Origin: Deltaproteobacteria bacterium IMCC39524
GTDB lineage: Bacteria > Desulfobacterota > Desulfuromonadia > Desulfuromonadales > BM103
DNA: 50,534 nt
Assembly: GCA_029667085.1 (NCBI GenBank)
Contig: JARUHJ010000011.1
Span: forward strand, 1 to 50,534
Direction of reading: 5' to 3'
Shown here: in pieces, positions 42,206-50,446 of the stretch
How positions within the stretch are numbered: position 1 is the stretch's first letter
Layout: every line of letters begins with the position of its first letter
Position numbers and translations under genes: made by a program
Notes under the pieces: model-generated
Databases searched by the model: none
Told to the model about the DNA's origin: nothing
Seen by the model: the letters and a program-made list of their open reading frames with translations, nothing else

Positions 42206-42648
42206 CTTACAGTTTTCTTCTGCCTAGTTTTGGGTTTGAGATAGCCTAGTGACTTCTGTAGAAGTTTGAAACGGCCCATTCCTTAAATGCATAGCCAGCA
42301 GGAAAAGTGATTTTGGGCACCGCCGGCACCACCTACCGACAGCAAGCTTAAGATCATGACGCTGTAGCGTTCGGAAGCATCACCTCTGTGGCATAGTTGC
42401 CATAAGCCTAGTCAAAAGTTGTCAAAAACACACAAAAGAGAAGCTGCCTAAGTTTAAGAATAGTCCTACTAAAGTTTTAGAATAGTCCCGCCAAAGATTT
42501 TTCAGCAGGTCATTTCAGGGGTTTGAATAATCCAGCTCAAACCTTGGCATTAACTTCGCAATCACAATCCAAAAGAAACAAATATTAAAAAGGAAAAGGG
42601 CGCCGACAACGATCTTCCCCACCGTGACATCGGACAACCAAACCCAAA
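42206..42648. other. Intergenic stretch without recognised genes
   Basis: AGAATAGTCC occurs twice in near-tandem (about 42458 and 42480). No other feature supported. Confidence 0.4.
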
Positions 42649-43566
42649 ATGAAAAACTCAATCAAACTGCTTTCCCTGTGCATTTTTTTGTTCATCGCTA
42701 CAGTCAGCCAGGCCTCTGCACAAAATGTTACCTTGACCTGGGACCAAAACATTGAACCAGAGGTTGTCGGCTATAATATCTATTACCGGACCGACAATCC
42801 TACTTTCCCGTTTAACGGTACAAGCCTGTCAGAAGGGGCTTCGCCGATTGCAGTTGACGACTTAGCCAATACCTCTCTGCCGATCGATCTGCCGGATGAC
42901 GGTAACGTCTACTATTTCACAGTTACGGCCGTTACTGATGCAGGCATTGAAAGTAGTGTCTCGAACATTGTCGCTAGTGAATGGATCCCCTATCTGCTTG
43001 CCCCGAATAACAATACTGCCACCGACACGGCAGTTACTTTTGTGTGGGACCTGCCTCCGGAAAACTACAATATCTCTTTTAACCTTTTTTACGGTACGGA
43101 CAAGAACTTAGATACCAACGCTATGAGTGTTACTGGACACGGCACGTTAAATTCAAATTGGCCACAATTCAAATTGAGCATTGCGTTGCTAATGGCGCTT
43201 CTGTTGCTAATGCTAATGGCAACCCGAGCTGGTCACACGAAACACGCTTGGCATCCTGTCCGCGTTGGATTTTGCATAGGAATCTTTGTTCTGCAGGCAA
43301 GTTGTGGAGGCAGCGGAGGCGGTGGCGGCGTTGATACCGCGGTTTTAGTTGGCACTGACATACCGGGCACATCAGTACCCGGTACCGATGCACCTGCCCC
43401 GGCTGAGACCCTGTTCGTAGATGTCGTCACCGACATCAACGACACTGAGTACCAGCTTACGGAGCTGAAACCCGACACACAGTACTACTGGAAGATTGTT
43501 GCCGTCGACAACTGGGGCAATTCTTTCGAGAGTCTCACCAAGACTTTCAAAACCCTGAGTAACTGA
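42649..43566 (+). CDS. FN3 surface protein with an internal membrane/lipobox-like insertion
   Basis: Signal peptide about 1-24. First FN3 domain about 25-110 (VTLTWDQN, VVGYNIYYR, VYYFTVTAV). A second FN3 domain starts (VTFVWDLPPENYNISFNLFY) but is broken near residue 165 by a hydrophobic helix (LSIALLMALLLLMLMA), a second hydrophobic stretch ending LQASCGGSGGGGG (lipobox-like) and a Pro/Thr linker, then resumes with TQYYWKIVAVDNWGNSFES. No ribosome site is obvious before 42649. The split could be natural or an in-frame insertion. Confidence 0.7.
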   Translation: MKNSIKLLSLCIFLFIATVSQASAQNVTLTWDQNIEPEVVGYNIYYRTDNPTFPFNGTSLSEGASPIAVDDLANTSLPIDLPDDGNVYYFTVTAVTDAGIESSVSNIVASEWIPYLLAPNNNTATDTAVTFVWDLPPENYNISFNLFYGTDKNLDTNAMSVTGHGTLNSNWPQFKLSIALLMALLLLMLMATRAGHTKHAWHPVRVGFCIGIFVLQASCGGSGGGGGVDTAVLVGTDIPGTSVPGTDAPAPAETLFVDVVTDINDTEYQLTELKPDTQYYWKIVAVDNWGNSFESLTKTFKTLSN

Positions 43567-43739
43567 TACGTTGTCACAATAAAGTGATAGAAATTTGCTT
43601 TGGGTGAGTTGATTTGACCTCGTCATAAAAAGCTTCTCCCAAAGAGCAAACGACCCCAAGTTAACTGTTTACTTCTTCTCCTTCAGGGCTAAGATCATGT
43701 CAAACCCAAAGCCCGGAGGGTGTTGCTAGCCTAATTATG

Positions 43740-43822
43740 TTTTCTTGCAAGTTTTCCTACATTGTTTGGGCGTACTCAGATTGGCTGGAATGCGAAATTC
43801 TCACTGACACTGCAATGTAAGA
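43740..43822 (+). repeat. Repeat head followed by a second-family hairpin
   Basis: TTTTCCTACATTGTTTGGGC through CACTGCAATGTAAG, then GAAAGCCCCC instead of the GGCCACC hairpin. Confidence 0.65.
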
Positions 43823-43823
43823 A

Positions 43824-43856
43824 AGCCCCCAATCCGAAGATTGAGGGCTTTCGTGT
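43824..43856 (-). terminator. Second hairpin family, copy 3
   Basis: GAAAGCCCCCAATC/GATTGAGGGCTTTC stem; on the minus strand CTTTCTTAC follows, 70 bases 3' of gene 43927-44178. Confidence 0.7.
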
Positions 43857-43926
43857 TATACAAACAGTGTAATCTGAAACAGCTCGAAATATTTTCAATA
43901 GAATACTGAGCCCAACTGTGTGGTGA

Positions 43927-44178
43927 CTACTCACCGGTGGCTTCGCGAGTCTTATAGATCATTTGATTCTTCTGCTTATCCCCGCTGAAGAGAATACCAC
44001 CTAGTAGCGTAAGCAGGTAGAACCCAATGAATACTAGAACGCAGGCTCCGTAAAGCTTCATCATGCTCTTGGGCTTAAAAAATGTTAGAAGCAACAGAAC
44101 CGCAACGACAGCGATGACTACGTTCATGTTGCTCTGGCCGTAATTAACCACTTGTTGCAGTAGGTCTTCAACGTTCAT
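43927..44178 (-). CDS. Small two-helix membrane protein, 83 aa
   Basis: Two hydrophobic helices (about 18-34, VVIAVVAVLLLLTFF, and about 44-65) around a basic loop (KPKSMMK); charged, soluble tail. Start 44178 has a weak site (GAAAGAATC). Resembles phage-shock- or CcmD-type small proteins only in architecture; no family assigned. A second-family terminator follows. Confidence 0.5.
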   Translation of the reverse strand: MNVEDLLQQVVNYGQSNMNVVIAVVAVLLLLTFFKPKSMMKLYGACVLVFIGFYLLTLLGGILFSGDKQKNQMIYKTREATGE

Positions 44179-44483
44179 AGTATGATTCTTTCAGCGTTGG
44201 CTACAGATGTAGCAGCAGGAAGGTGGATTGTGGCCATCATTTTTGCCCCACATATTCCTGCCAAACAATATAAAAAACTTGCGTATAAAGCAATCTCCTT
44301 AAAAGGTCAAAATCAGAAGGTCTCAAATGTTCTATCATCAAATCAATTACCATAAAAACTACTGATTTGGCCACAGCCCTGAATAGCCTGCAATTCAAAA
44401 AAAATTACCCTTCTAAAGCTAAACTTTCATGACCACCCCCACCACAGCGGATCACAAGAGACAGCTATGAAAGGGAGGTTGTC

Positions 44484-45055
44484 ATGGGAATGAAAGTCGG
44501 CTATGCAAGAGTCAGCACCGTTGGCCAGAAACTGGATGTGCAGATGGATCACTTGGCAGATTGTGACCGTATCTTTCGAGAGAAAGCCTCAGCCAGTTCT
44601 ACCAAGAATCGTCCTGAACTGAAAAATGCTCTCGACTTTGTTAGGGAGGAAGACGTTTTCGTAGTAACCAAGCTTGATCGCCTGGCTCGATCCGTTGTTG
44701 ATCTATCGATTGTTGTACAGCGTCTTGAAGAGAAGAATGTTGATCTTGTTGTCATGGACCAAGGGATCGCAATACGACCATCTACGGCAGACTTCAATTC
44801 AATATACTTGCCGCTATTGGAGAATTTGAAAGAGGCTTGATCAGGGAGCGATCCCTCGAAGGCAATCAGAAAGCAAAAGCTAGGGGCGTAAAGTTTGGGG
44901 CTAAGCCAAAACTGACCTCTGATGAGATCCAGACGCTACTAAAAGATTATGAATCACCTGGTCTGAGCAAAAAGGAAATAGCGGAGCTTTACGGGATAAG
45001 CACATCATCTGTTTATAGGCTCTACTATGAAAACAGGCAGGCATTATCAGCATGA
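44484..45055 (+). pseudogene. Serine recombinase, frameshifted (copy 2)
   Basis: AAAGGGAGGTTGTC precedes ATG 44484. Same protein as 25322-25895 (YARVSTVGQ, TKLDRLARSV). One base is missing in GGGATCGCAATACG near 44770 compared with the other copy, so the frame ends early (LKEA at 44840); the rest (IRERSLEG, KEIAELYGISTSSVYRLYYE) follows in another frame to 45055. The upstream 65 bases are conserved with copy 1, and repeat hairpin copy 36 follows directly. Confidence 0.88.
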
Positions 45056-45061
45056 AAACAA

Positions 45062-45146
45062 AAGGCCACCAGACATTGATCCGGTGGCCTTGATTCTATG
45101 GATTAAAACTTTACTGAATACCTCTATCAATAAGAAGCCGCAACTA
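45062..45146 (+). repeat. Dispersed repeat copy 36 (downstream of recombinase 2)
   Basis: Hairpin AGGCCACC/GGTGGCCTTGATT begins six bases after the recombinase end; tail stops at CAATAAGAAGCCGC. Confidence 0.85.
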
Positions 45147-45178
45147 GTGATAAAGTGTCTACAAAAAAGGTGATCCAA

Positions 45179-46261
45179 TCAGTCATTACCAATGCCGCAA
45201 TCGGGGTCGCTTGGAGAGTCCTTACATTTATATGGCTTGTCTGTGCTCTCATCAGAAACTAAATAGTCGGCATCAGTGATGGTAACTTCACCAACCTTAA
45301 CAAGATAGAAGTAGTCAAGCTTGGTACTGGCTTCACGACCACGGAAGCTAATGTAGTGGCTCCCAGCCTGGAGTTCGACAGTATATGGGTCGTATTGAGG
45401 TTTGTCGAAACGGCCAGTGCCGCGGCCGGTCACGTCGTCCTCGCGCCAGAAATTGAACTCATTTACCGAGCCGGTCGGATTGAGGTCCCAAATGATTTCG
45501 GCAGCATTGTCAATGGAGACAAAAAACGAGTCAGAGTCGTGGCTGACAGCAAACACACGAGCGACAATTTTGTAAATACCGGGAACGGCCACATTGAAGC
45601 TATGGCTTGCAATACCACTGTCACTGTTGTTGGTCTGGATATATGAACCATTGGATGCAGCAGGGTCTGAAACCACGACCATCGGTGCAGCGAGCTTACC
45701 ACTTTCCGCTTCAATGGCTCCTGATGGTGTTGTGTCTATGACATCGTCAGCCATACCGTTGCAGTTCTCATCTAACCCGTTGTTGTTGATTTCGATTGCA
45801 CCAGAATTGATTGCAGCATCGTAGTCATTGCAATCGACGGTTAGATCGTAACCGTCCCCATCTAAGTCATTGTATGAATATTCAGGAGAGTAAACTTCGT
45901 TAGAGTACTTGCTCTCCTCACCGTTAAAGTTATATGCGGTTACTGCAAAAAAGTGTTTTTTAGTATCGTCAAGACCAACAAGATTTGCGCTAGTAGCGCT
46001 GGCTATATCAATAGGTGAAGGCCCCACGTTTGCTTCTGCTCCAGTGTAATTTCCGGAACCAGTACCATAATGAATCTTGTACCCTGCTACGTCCGACTCC
46101 AGATTGGCATCCCATACCAAGGTGATGTCCTTAGCTTGTGAAATATTGGCAGCACTTGTCAGGAGAAAGAATAACCCGATTAATACAACAGACAACTTTT
46201 GACTGAGTTTGGAACATACCATTTTCTTAATATAAAGGTGGGAAAACGATTTAGTTGACAT
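45179..46261 (-). CDS. Secreted FN3 / MopE-like metal motif / carbohydrate-binding-like protein
   Basis: ATG 46261 follows AAGGATAACTATA. A signal peptide (about 20-44) is followed by an FN3 domain (ITLVWDANLESDVAGYKIHY), a MopE-type metal motif (DLDGDGYDLTVDCNDYD, then NNNGLDENCNGMADD), and a C-terminal beta-sandwich with YDPYTVELQAGSHYISFRGRE, typical of CBM6-like carbohydrate modules. Likely exported to the surface; the MopE-like part may bind calcium. 360 residues; no catalytic domain. Confidence 0.78.
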   Translation of the reverse strand: MSTKSFSHLYIKKMVCSKLSQKLSVVLIGLFFLLTSAANISQAKDITLVWDANLESDVAGYKIHYGTGSGNYTGAEANVGPSPIDIASATSANLVGLDDTKKHFFAVTAYNFNGEESKYSNEVYSPEYSYNDLDGDGYDLTVDCNDYDAAINSGAIEINNNGLDENCNGMADDVIDTTPSGAIEAESGKLAAPMVVVSDPAASNGSYIQTNNSDSGIASHSFNVAVPGIYKIVARVFAVSHDSDSFFVSIDNAAEIIWDLNPTGSVNEFNFWREDDVTGRGTGRFDKPQYDPYTVELQAGSHYISFRGREASTKLDYFYLVKVGEVTITDADYLVSDESTDKPYKCKDSPSDPDCGIGND

Positions 46262-46707
46262 TATAGTTATCCTTATATTTTTATCCAGCTTGTTTTTCAT
46301 AAAGTTACAAATTAGGGATTAAACGAATACACATAGTTTATTTTGCAAACAGGCACCCAAAAAACAGACTAATATTTAGATTAAAGCTTGAAAGCTGCAA
46401 TGAGAATTGCAATCTATTGTAATCATATAATTTAAAAAATTATTAAAATTCTTAATTAGATTTTAATCTTTACAATTTTTTATATTCAACTTAGGAACGG
46501 ATATTTTATAAAGTCTTTTCACAGGGCTTCATTACGTTTTTACACATTCTAAATTTAAACCCAAAGATTTAATATAAAGGTTTGAAGTATAATAACTCTT
46601 ATGGTTCTTGCTTAGCGCACAATTAACGTTTTCTTACAAGGGTTCAACTTTAAGAACGAAATTTTAGTATGTAGGGGGCTTGGCACTTGAGGTGGGTATT
46701 TACTAAT
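46262..46707. other. AT-rich intergenic stretch
   Basis: Very AT-rich (runs such as AATTATTAAAATTCTTAATT), no gene, no strong hairpin. Possibly the regulatory region of the minus-strand gene 45179-46261. Confidence 0.45.
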
Positions 46708-46890
46708 TTATCCTACTGCATTGTTTTGACGTCCTTAGATTCACCGATATGCTAAATTTTTAATGCCCCTGACATATAAAAAGGCCACCGAGGATCGAAC
46801 ACGGTGGCCATAGCTTTGTGTAGTAAAGACCTTACTGAATACCTCTATCAATAAGAGGCCGTTTTTCGTTTCAGAAGTCGTGCATTATAG
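46708..46890 (+). repeat. Dispersed repeat copy 37 (complete)
   Basis: Head ATTTATCCTACTGCATTG, hairpin GGCCACCGAGG ... CGGTGGCC at 46784-46808, tail to AGAAGTCGTGCATTAT. It is the last clear copy before the KAP operon. Confidence 0.88.
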
Positions 46891-46949
46891 GAATCTATTC
46901 AATCAAGCCTGTTGTGGCTGGAAGCTGATATAATTTAATCGCATAAAAA

Positions 46950-47306
46950 TCACTTCACTGGAATATAGCTACTCCCATCAAAGAAATATTCAAGATAGAC
47001 CTCAGGGAAACCAATTTTGAAGCCAAAGTAAAGCACCGCGCAAATGGCTACGCATAACGTACACATGCCCATATACCAGGTGAAGCCTAGCCGCAAATCG
47101 CGGGTGATTAAGGTCACCAATCCAAAGAATGCAAAACTAACAATGATAGAAAAGACCCATATCTGTGACACATCCAATGTTGGTAAGTATTTCGTCTTGA
47201 TAAATCCGATCACGAGCATCCCTGGCGCATCCACAAAAAGAATTAACAGAATGCAGATAAACAGGACTGCTCCAAGAAGACCACCACTTTTTGATTTTTT
47301 TGACAC
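46950..47306 (-). CDS. Small membrane protein, 118 aa
   Basis: GTG 47306 has AAAGGTCTACC upstream. Three hydrophobic helices (about 8-30, 48-66, 78-97) and a short end (FDGSSYIPVK). A basic N-terminus (KKSKSGG) points inside. No motif; function unknown. Not part of the KAP operon, 133 bases away, but the same strand. Confidence 0.5.
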   Translation of the reverse strand: MSKKSKSGGLLGAVLFICILLILFVDAPGMLVIGFIKTKYLPTLDVSQIWVFSIIVSFAFFGLVTLITRDLRLGFTWYMGMCTLCVAICAVLYFGFKIGFPEVYLEYFFDGSSYIPVK

Positions 47307-47439
47307 AGGTAGACCTTTCTAATTAATAGATATATCCACACACTACAATTCCTAGAACTTTACTTCTAGACCACTGTCCTGCATTTTGTTATTTCGCGCT
47401 GTTGAGGTCGTGTTTTATAACTGGTGACAAATAAGAAGA

Positions 47440-47907
47440 TTAACGGTCAACCTGATATCTTTTGTCAATTCTTTGTGAGGGGACTACTTTATTGGATAGT
47501 TCTTTTAGCTTTTTGTTTGGAAAGGATAATAACTGTTGCGAAAAGCCCTTACGGTGTTTGAACTCTGACTCAATGATGCCCCCTGGCCCATTGAATATTT
47601 CCTCATAGGTTCCATCCTCATAGATTTTTATACCCAAATAATAATCTGGAACTTTTTTAAAGGTTAGAGAGTCTTTGAAAGTCGCCTTTATTTGGACTCT
47701 TTTCCCACAGGGTGTTTCTCCGTCATAGTCTTTAGCCAACCCATCATACAAAACTAATTCATAATCTCGCTGCACTAATGCCTCACCAATGTCGCCAACC
47801 AATCGGCCGTCGATTGTAAACTCTTTGCTGGGCAAAGCGTTTTTAAGCTGATCAATGCCGTTAAATATTTTCTGCAAGGCTTCTTCTATGATTTCATGCT
47901 TTGGCAT
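47440..47907 (-). CDS. DUF6998-like protein with PD-(D/E)xK-like residues
   Basis: ATG 47907 follows AGGGGATAAA. Residues LVGDIGEALVQRDYEL (Glu42), then DGETPCGKRVQIKAT (Asp62, Gln72-x-Lys74) have the E...D-x(n)-QxK spacing of the restriction-endonuclease fold; VPDYYLGIKI and the FNGPGG loop fit DUF6998-type proteins (name recalled, not checked). Last gene of the KAP operon (25 bases after the DUF4236-like stop). Nuclease activity is a hypothesis. Confidence 0.68.
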   Translation of the reverse strand: MPKHEIIEEALQKIFNGIDQLKNALPSKEFTIDGRLVGDIGEALVQRDYELVLYDGLAKDYDGETPCGKRVQIKATFKDSLTFKKVPDYYLGIKIYEDGTYEEIFNGPGGIIESEFKHRKGFSQQLLSFPNKKLKELSNKVVPSQRIDKRYQVDR

Positions 47908-47932
47908 TTTATCCCCTGAGGATGAGTTCACA

Positions 47933-48130
47933 TCAACCTTTTAGTCTAAAGATCCCGCTCCCTTTAAGAGTAACTCTTGATTTTCTCTTACGTGATGAAA
48001 AAAAAGGTATGTTCCACTTAAAGAAACCAAGATCAAATGTCCAACTAGAATTTATGCCCTTTTTGGACGCAGACCAATTAAAGCCTCCACCCTTTTTATA
48101 GTTTTTATTGCCGTAGTACCTCCAACCCAT
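47933..48130 (-). CDS. DUF4236-like small protein, 65 aa
   Basis: ATG overlaps the stop of the upstream gene (TAATG), so the two are translationally coupled. MGWRYYGNK, then GGGFNWSASKKGINSSW and RVTLKGSGIFR resemble DUF4236, a short beta-rich domain often found near NTPases or nucleases. Strongly basic (many Lys/Arg), so it may contact nucleic acid. Confidence 0.7.
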   Translation of the reverse strand: MGWRYYGNKNYKKGGGFNWSASKKGINSSWTFDLGFFKWNIPFFSSRKRKSRVTLKGSGIFRLKG

Positions 48131-48417
48131 TAACTTGCCTCTTTCCCATACATTCTAGAAGAAGTCGCAATAAAGAAAGTGACACTAAAGTTCCCATCGC
48201 CGATTTCAGCATTTTCAATTAGGTCCAGGTCAATTTTTTGGACCAATTCCAATTCCTGATACTGAGTCATTTGAGCCTGCACTGTGACAACAGCATCTAT
48301 CTTTCCGTCATCGCTATAGTGCAAATCGAAACGCCCTATAACATCTTCATGCTCATCCATAATTCCATAGGCTTCTGAAGACGGTGTTCTCACTATTCTA
48401 AAGAATTTATTGCTCAT
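48130..48417 (-). CDS. Unknown protein of the KAP operon, 95 aa
   Basis: ATG 48417 follows GAGGTGGC. An alpha/beta protein opening FFRIVRTPSSEAYGI, with FDLHYSDDGKIDAVVTVQ and DLDLIENAEIGDGNFSVTF; acidic (many Asp/Glu), no membrane segment. No family recognised. It lies 51 bases after the KAP gene and its stop codon overlaps the next start, so it belongs to the operon. Confidence 0.68.
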   Translation of the reverse strand: MSNKFFRIVRTPSSEAYGIMDEHEDVIGRFDLHYSDDGKIDAVVTVQAQMTQYQELELVQKIDLDLIENAEIGDGNFSVTFFIATSSRMYGKEAS

Positions 48418-48468
48418 GCCACCTCGCAACATTCGTCATTGTTATGGTTTACCTGAAAGTTTAGATGC

Positions 48469-50097
48469 TTAGTCTAAAAAATTAAAACCTTGTCCACGTC
48501 CCAGATATTCAAACCAATCGCAGTCAGCTTTATCCTTTGATCTGCGGTTGTGTTTCTTAGATGGGTGATTGGTGCTGTACGCGATTAATGCAGCATTGAC
48601 TGCCCCCTTACTGACTCCTGGATATTTCTGCTCAAGAATCTTGTGGATATATGAACCGCTGAAACTCAATATTTCATTAGACTTGAGATCTGTTGCAACT
48701 TCGTGAATCAAGTCCGCAACGCTTCTACCTTCTGGAGCTTTAAATCGAGCTTTCACCTGTTTACTTTCAATGCAGTCGTCAACAGAGGTCATGGAAGCAA
48801 ACTCCATAGAGTTTTCCATTATCTCAGTCACTTGATCTCCGAGCTTATCTCTAAGATAATTTAATGTTTCAATAATCGACATTACGCGAACTTTTAGATA
48901 TTCATCTTTCTGGCAATAACACCAAATTATCTGCTCCCACTCCTCATCGAGGTATTCATGCTCCTCATCAGGCACGTTAATTTCTTCAACGCCAATTTCT
49001 CTTGCAAAACTTTTGTCCCAGTTAAGAAAATCGTTGCGACGATTAATTAATCTGAAAATGTGTGGATATGAAATCTGCACACCCAAAAGAGTAAATAGGC
49101 AGAAGTCTTCCTGTTCATTTTCTTTATAGTTTTCACCCTCTACTCGAATGTTTTTAAGAAGCGAGAATGAGTTAATAAAACGTTTAATACTTCTCGGCAC
49201 ATACCCTACAGTGAGCTTCACAATATTCACATAATCATTATAGTCAGCGTCGCTTAACGTAATGCCAAGTTCATCAAACTTTCCTTTTAATAGATTTTCT
49301 ATTTTATAGGCCCCAGTTGGCATAGAAAAAGGGACTTGTATTATTTTATCGAAGAAAGACCTGAACTCTCTTTCGTTCTCATTCGTCTTCTTGCCAAACT
49401 TTTTCTCAAGGCCCTTGATGACAATATCGTAGTCTATGGCTAACACAAAAACACAATTGTCTATGTCGAATATATTTTTAAGTGCTTCTAAAATTTCTAC
49501 AGCAGTGCCTGGTTCAATTCGGTCTAGGTCGTCTACAAAAAAAACAATTCGACTGGAAGGGTTTTGTGGAGAATCAACAATGATTTTCGCAATATCACGA
49601 ATCTCATTTTTAATTTCAGCTATTTCAGAGAGAAGAGAGTGAGGATTATCCAGATTGATATCAATGTTCTGACCGGTAGTCTTGTTGACCGCAACTTTTG
49701 TGGCGAAGGCCCCAACGACTTTCAGGCCCTTTGTAAACCTAGCCTTTTTTTCTTGCCATGACTTTTCATCGGGCCAATAGTTCATCTCTTTACAGTGAGA
49801 TATCAAGTTTTCGAGTAAGCCTTTAAGGACCGCCGGTGTTATTTCATGGGCTTCTTTGAACATTGAGTATTCCCAGGTATTCACCCAAGAAGTTGCAACC
49901 TTTTGCTCTTCGAGGTTTTCTCGAACAATATGCATTAGGCTTGTTTTCCCTGTCCCCCACTCACCTTGCATGCCTATAGTTAAAGGCGTAGCCGCCCCGA
50001 GGATAAAACGAGACAAAGCGGTTGCATAGTTTTCAATCCCCAGGAGGTTCTCTGCTATAGATGTAATTGGCTTGTCAGTAATTGAATACACTTGCAT
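48469..50097 (-). CDS. KAP-family P-loop NTPase
   Basis: The 542-residue protein has Walker A GEWGTGKTS (residues 45-53), Walker B IVFFVDDLDRIEP (184-196, with the KAP DDLDR signature), and the downstream helical region (VPRSIKRFINSF). The last 55 residues (LEQKYPGVSKGAVNAALIAY, then NHPSKKHN and WFEYLGRGQGFNFLD) resemble DUF7669-type winged helices found with restriction systems. No strong ribosome site at 50097. KAP NTPases occur in phage defence. It leads a four-gene operon. Confidence 0.88.
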   Translation of the reverse strand: MQVYSITDKPITSIAENLLGIENYATALSRFILGAATPLTIGMQGEWGTGKTSLMHIVRENLEEQKVATSWVNTWEYSMFKEAHEITPAVLKGLLENLISHCKEMNYWPDEKSWQEKKARFTKGLKVVGAFATKVAVNKTTGQNIDINLDNPHSLLSEIAEIKNEIRDIAKIIVDSPQNPSSRIVFFVDDLDRIEPGTAVEILEALKNIFDIDNCVFVLAIDYDIVIKGLEKKFGKKTNENEREFRSFFDKIIQVPFSMPTGAYKIENLLKGKFDELGITLSDADYNDYVNIVKLTVGYVPRSIKRFINSFSLLKNIRVEGENYKENEQEDFCLFTLLGVQISYPHIFRLINRRNDFLNWDKSFAREIGVEEINVPDEEHEYLDEEWEQIIWCYCQKDEYLKVRVMSIIETLNYLRDKLGDQVTEIMENSMEFASMTSVDDCIESKQVKARFKAPEGRSVADLIHEVATDLKSNEILSFSGSYIHKILEQKYPGVSKGAVNAALIAYSTNHPSKKHNRRSKDKADCDWFEYLGRGQGFNFLD

Positions 50098-50190
50098 GAG
50101 TATCTCCTAAAAGGGATGAAAAGAAAGTAGCCTGACTGCCTTCACAGAAGTAAAGCATGAAGATAATAAGACTGACTAAATATCTGCGGA

Positions 50191-50418
50191 TTGATATCAG
50201 ACACATCTCAACATCCTCTCATAATTACGCATTCATTTGTTGACGGATTTAACGTTGACAGAGAGATAAAATTCTTACCGATTCTGACATATAAGAATGA
50301 TTTTTGGGTAAAGGTGGTGACTACAGATAAAGAGAGCAGAGTTCTTATAAATCCTACTGCATTGATTCGCGCGTGTGAAATCGACAAAATTGAGAAATTC
50401 CTAAAGCCCCTGCGGTAG
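50191..50418 (+). CDS. Small hypothetical protein whose 3' end gave rise to repeat heads
   Basis: About 75 codons with a TTG start at 50191 and a poor ribosome site, so the start is uncertain. The segment DFWVKVVTTDKESRVLINPT and ACEIDKIEKFLKPL is intact here and matches the decayed frame at 9396-9532 and, at DNA level, the heads of most repeats. Basic/aromatic, cytoplasmic. Function unknown. Confidence 0.5.
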   Translation: MISDTSQHPLIITHSFVDGFNVDREIKFLPILTYKNDFWVKVVTTDKESRVLINPTALIRACEIDKIEKFLKPLR

Positions 50419-50446
50419 GTGTCAAGATAGTTGTCGCCTTTTCTCA

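Noticed and set aside
172-46890. CRISPR array
   Set aside because: Repeats are about 110-190 bp, imperfect, spaced by whole genes and of variable content; there are no short regular spacers or Cas genes.
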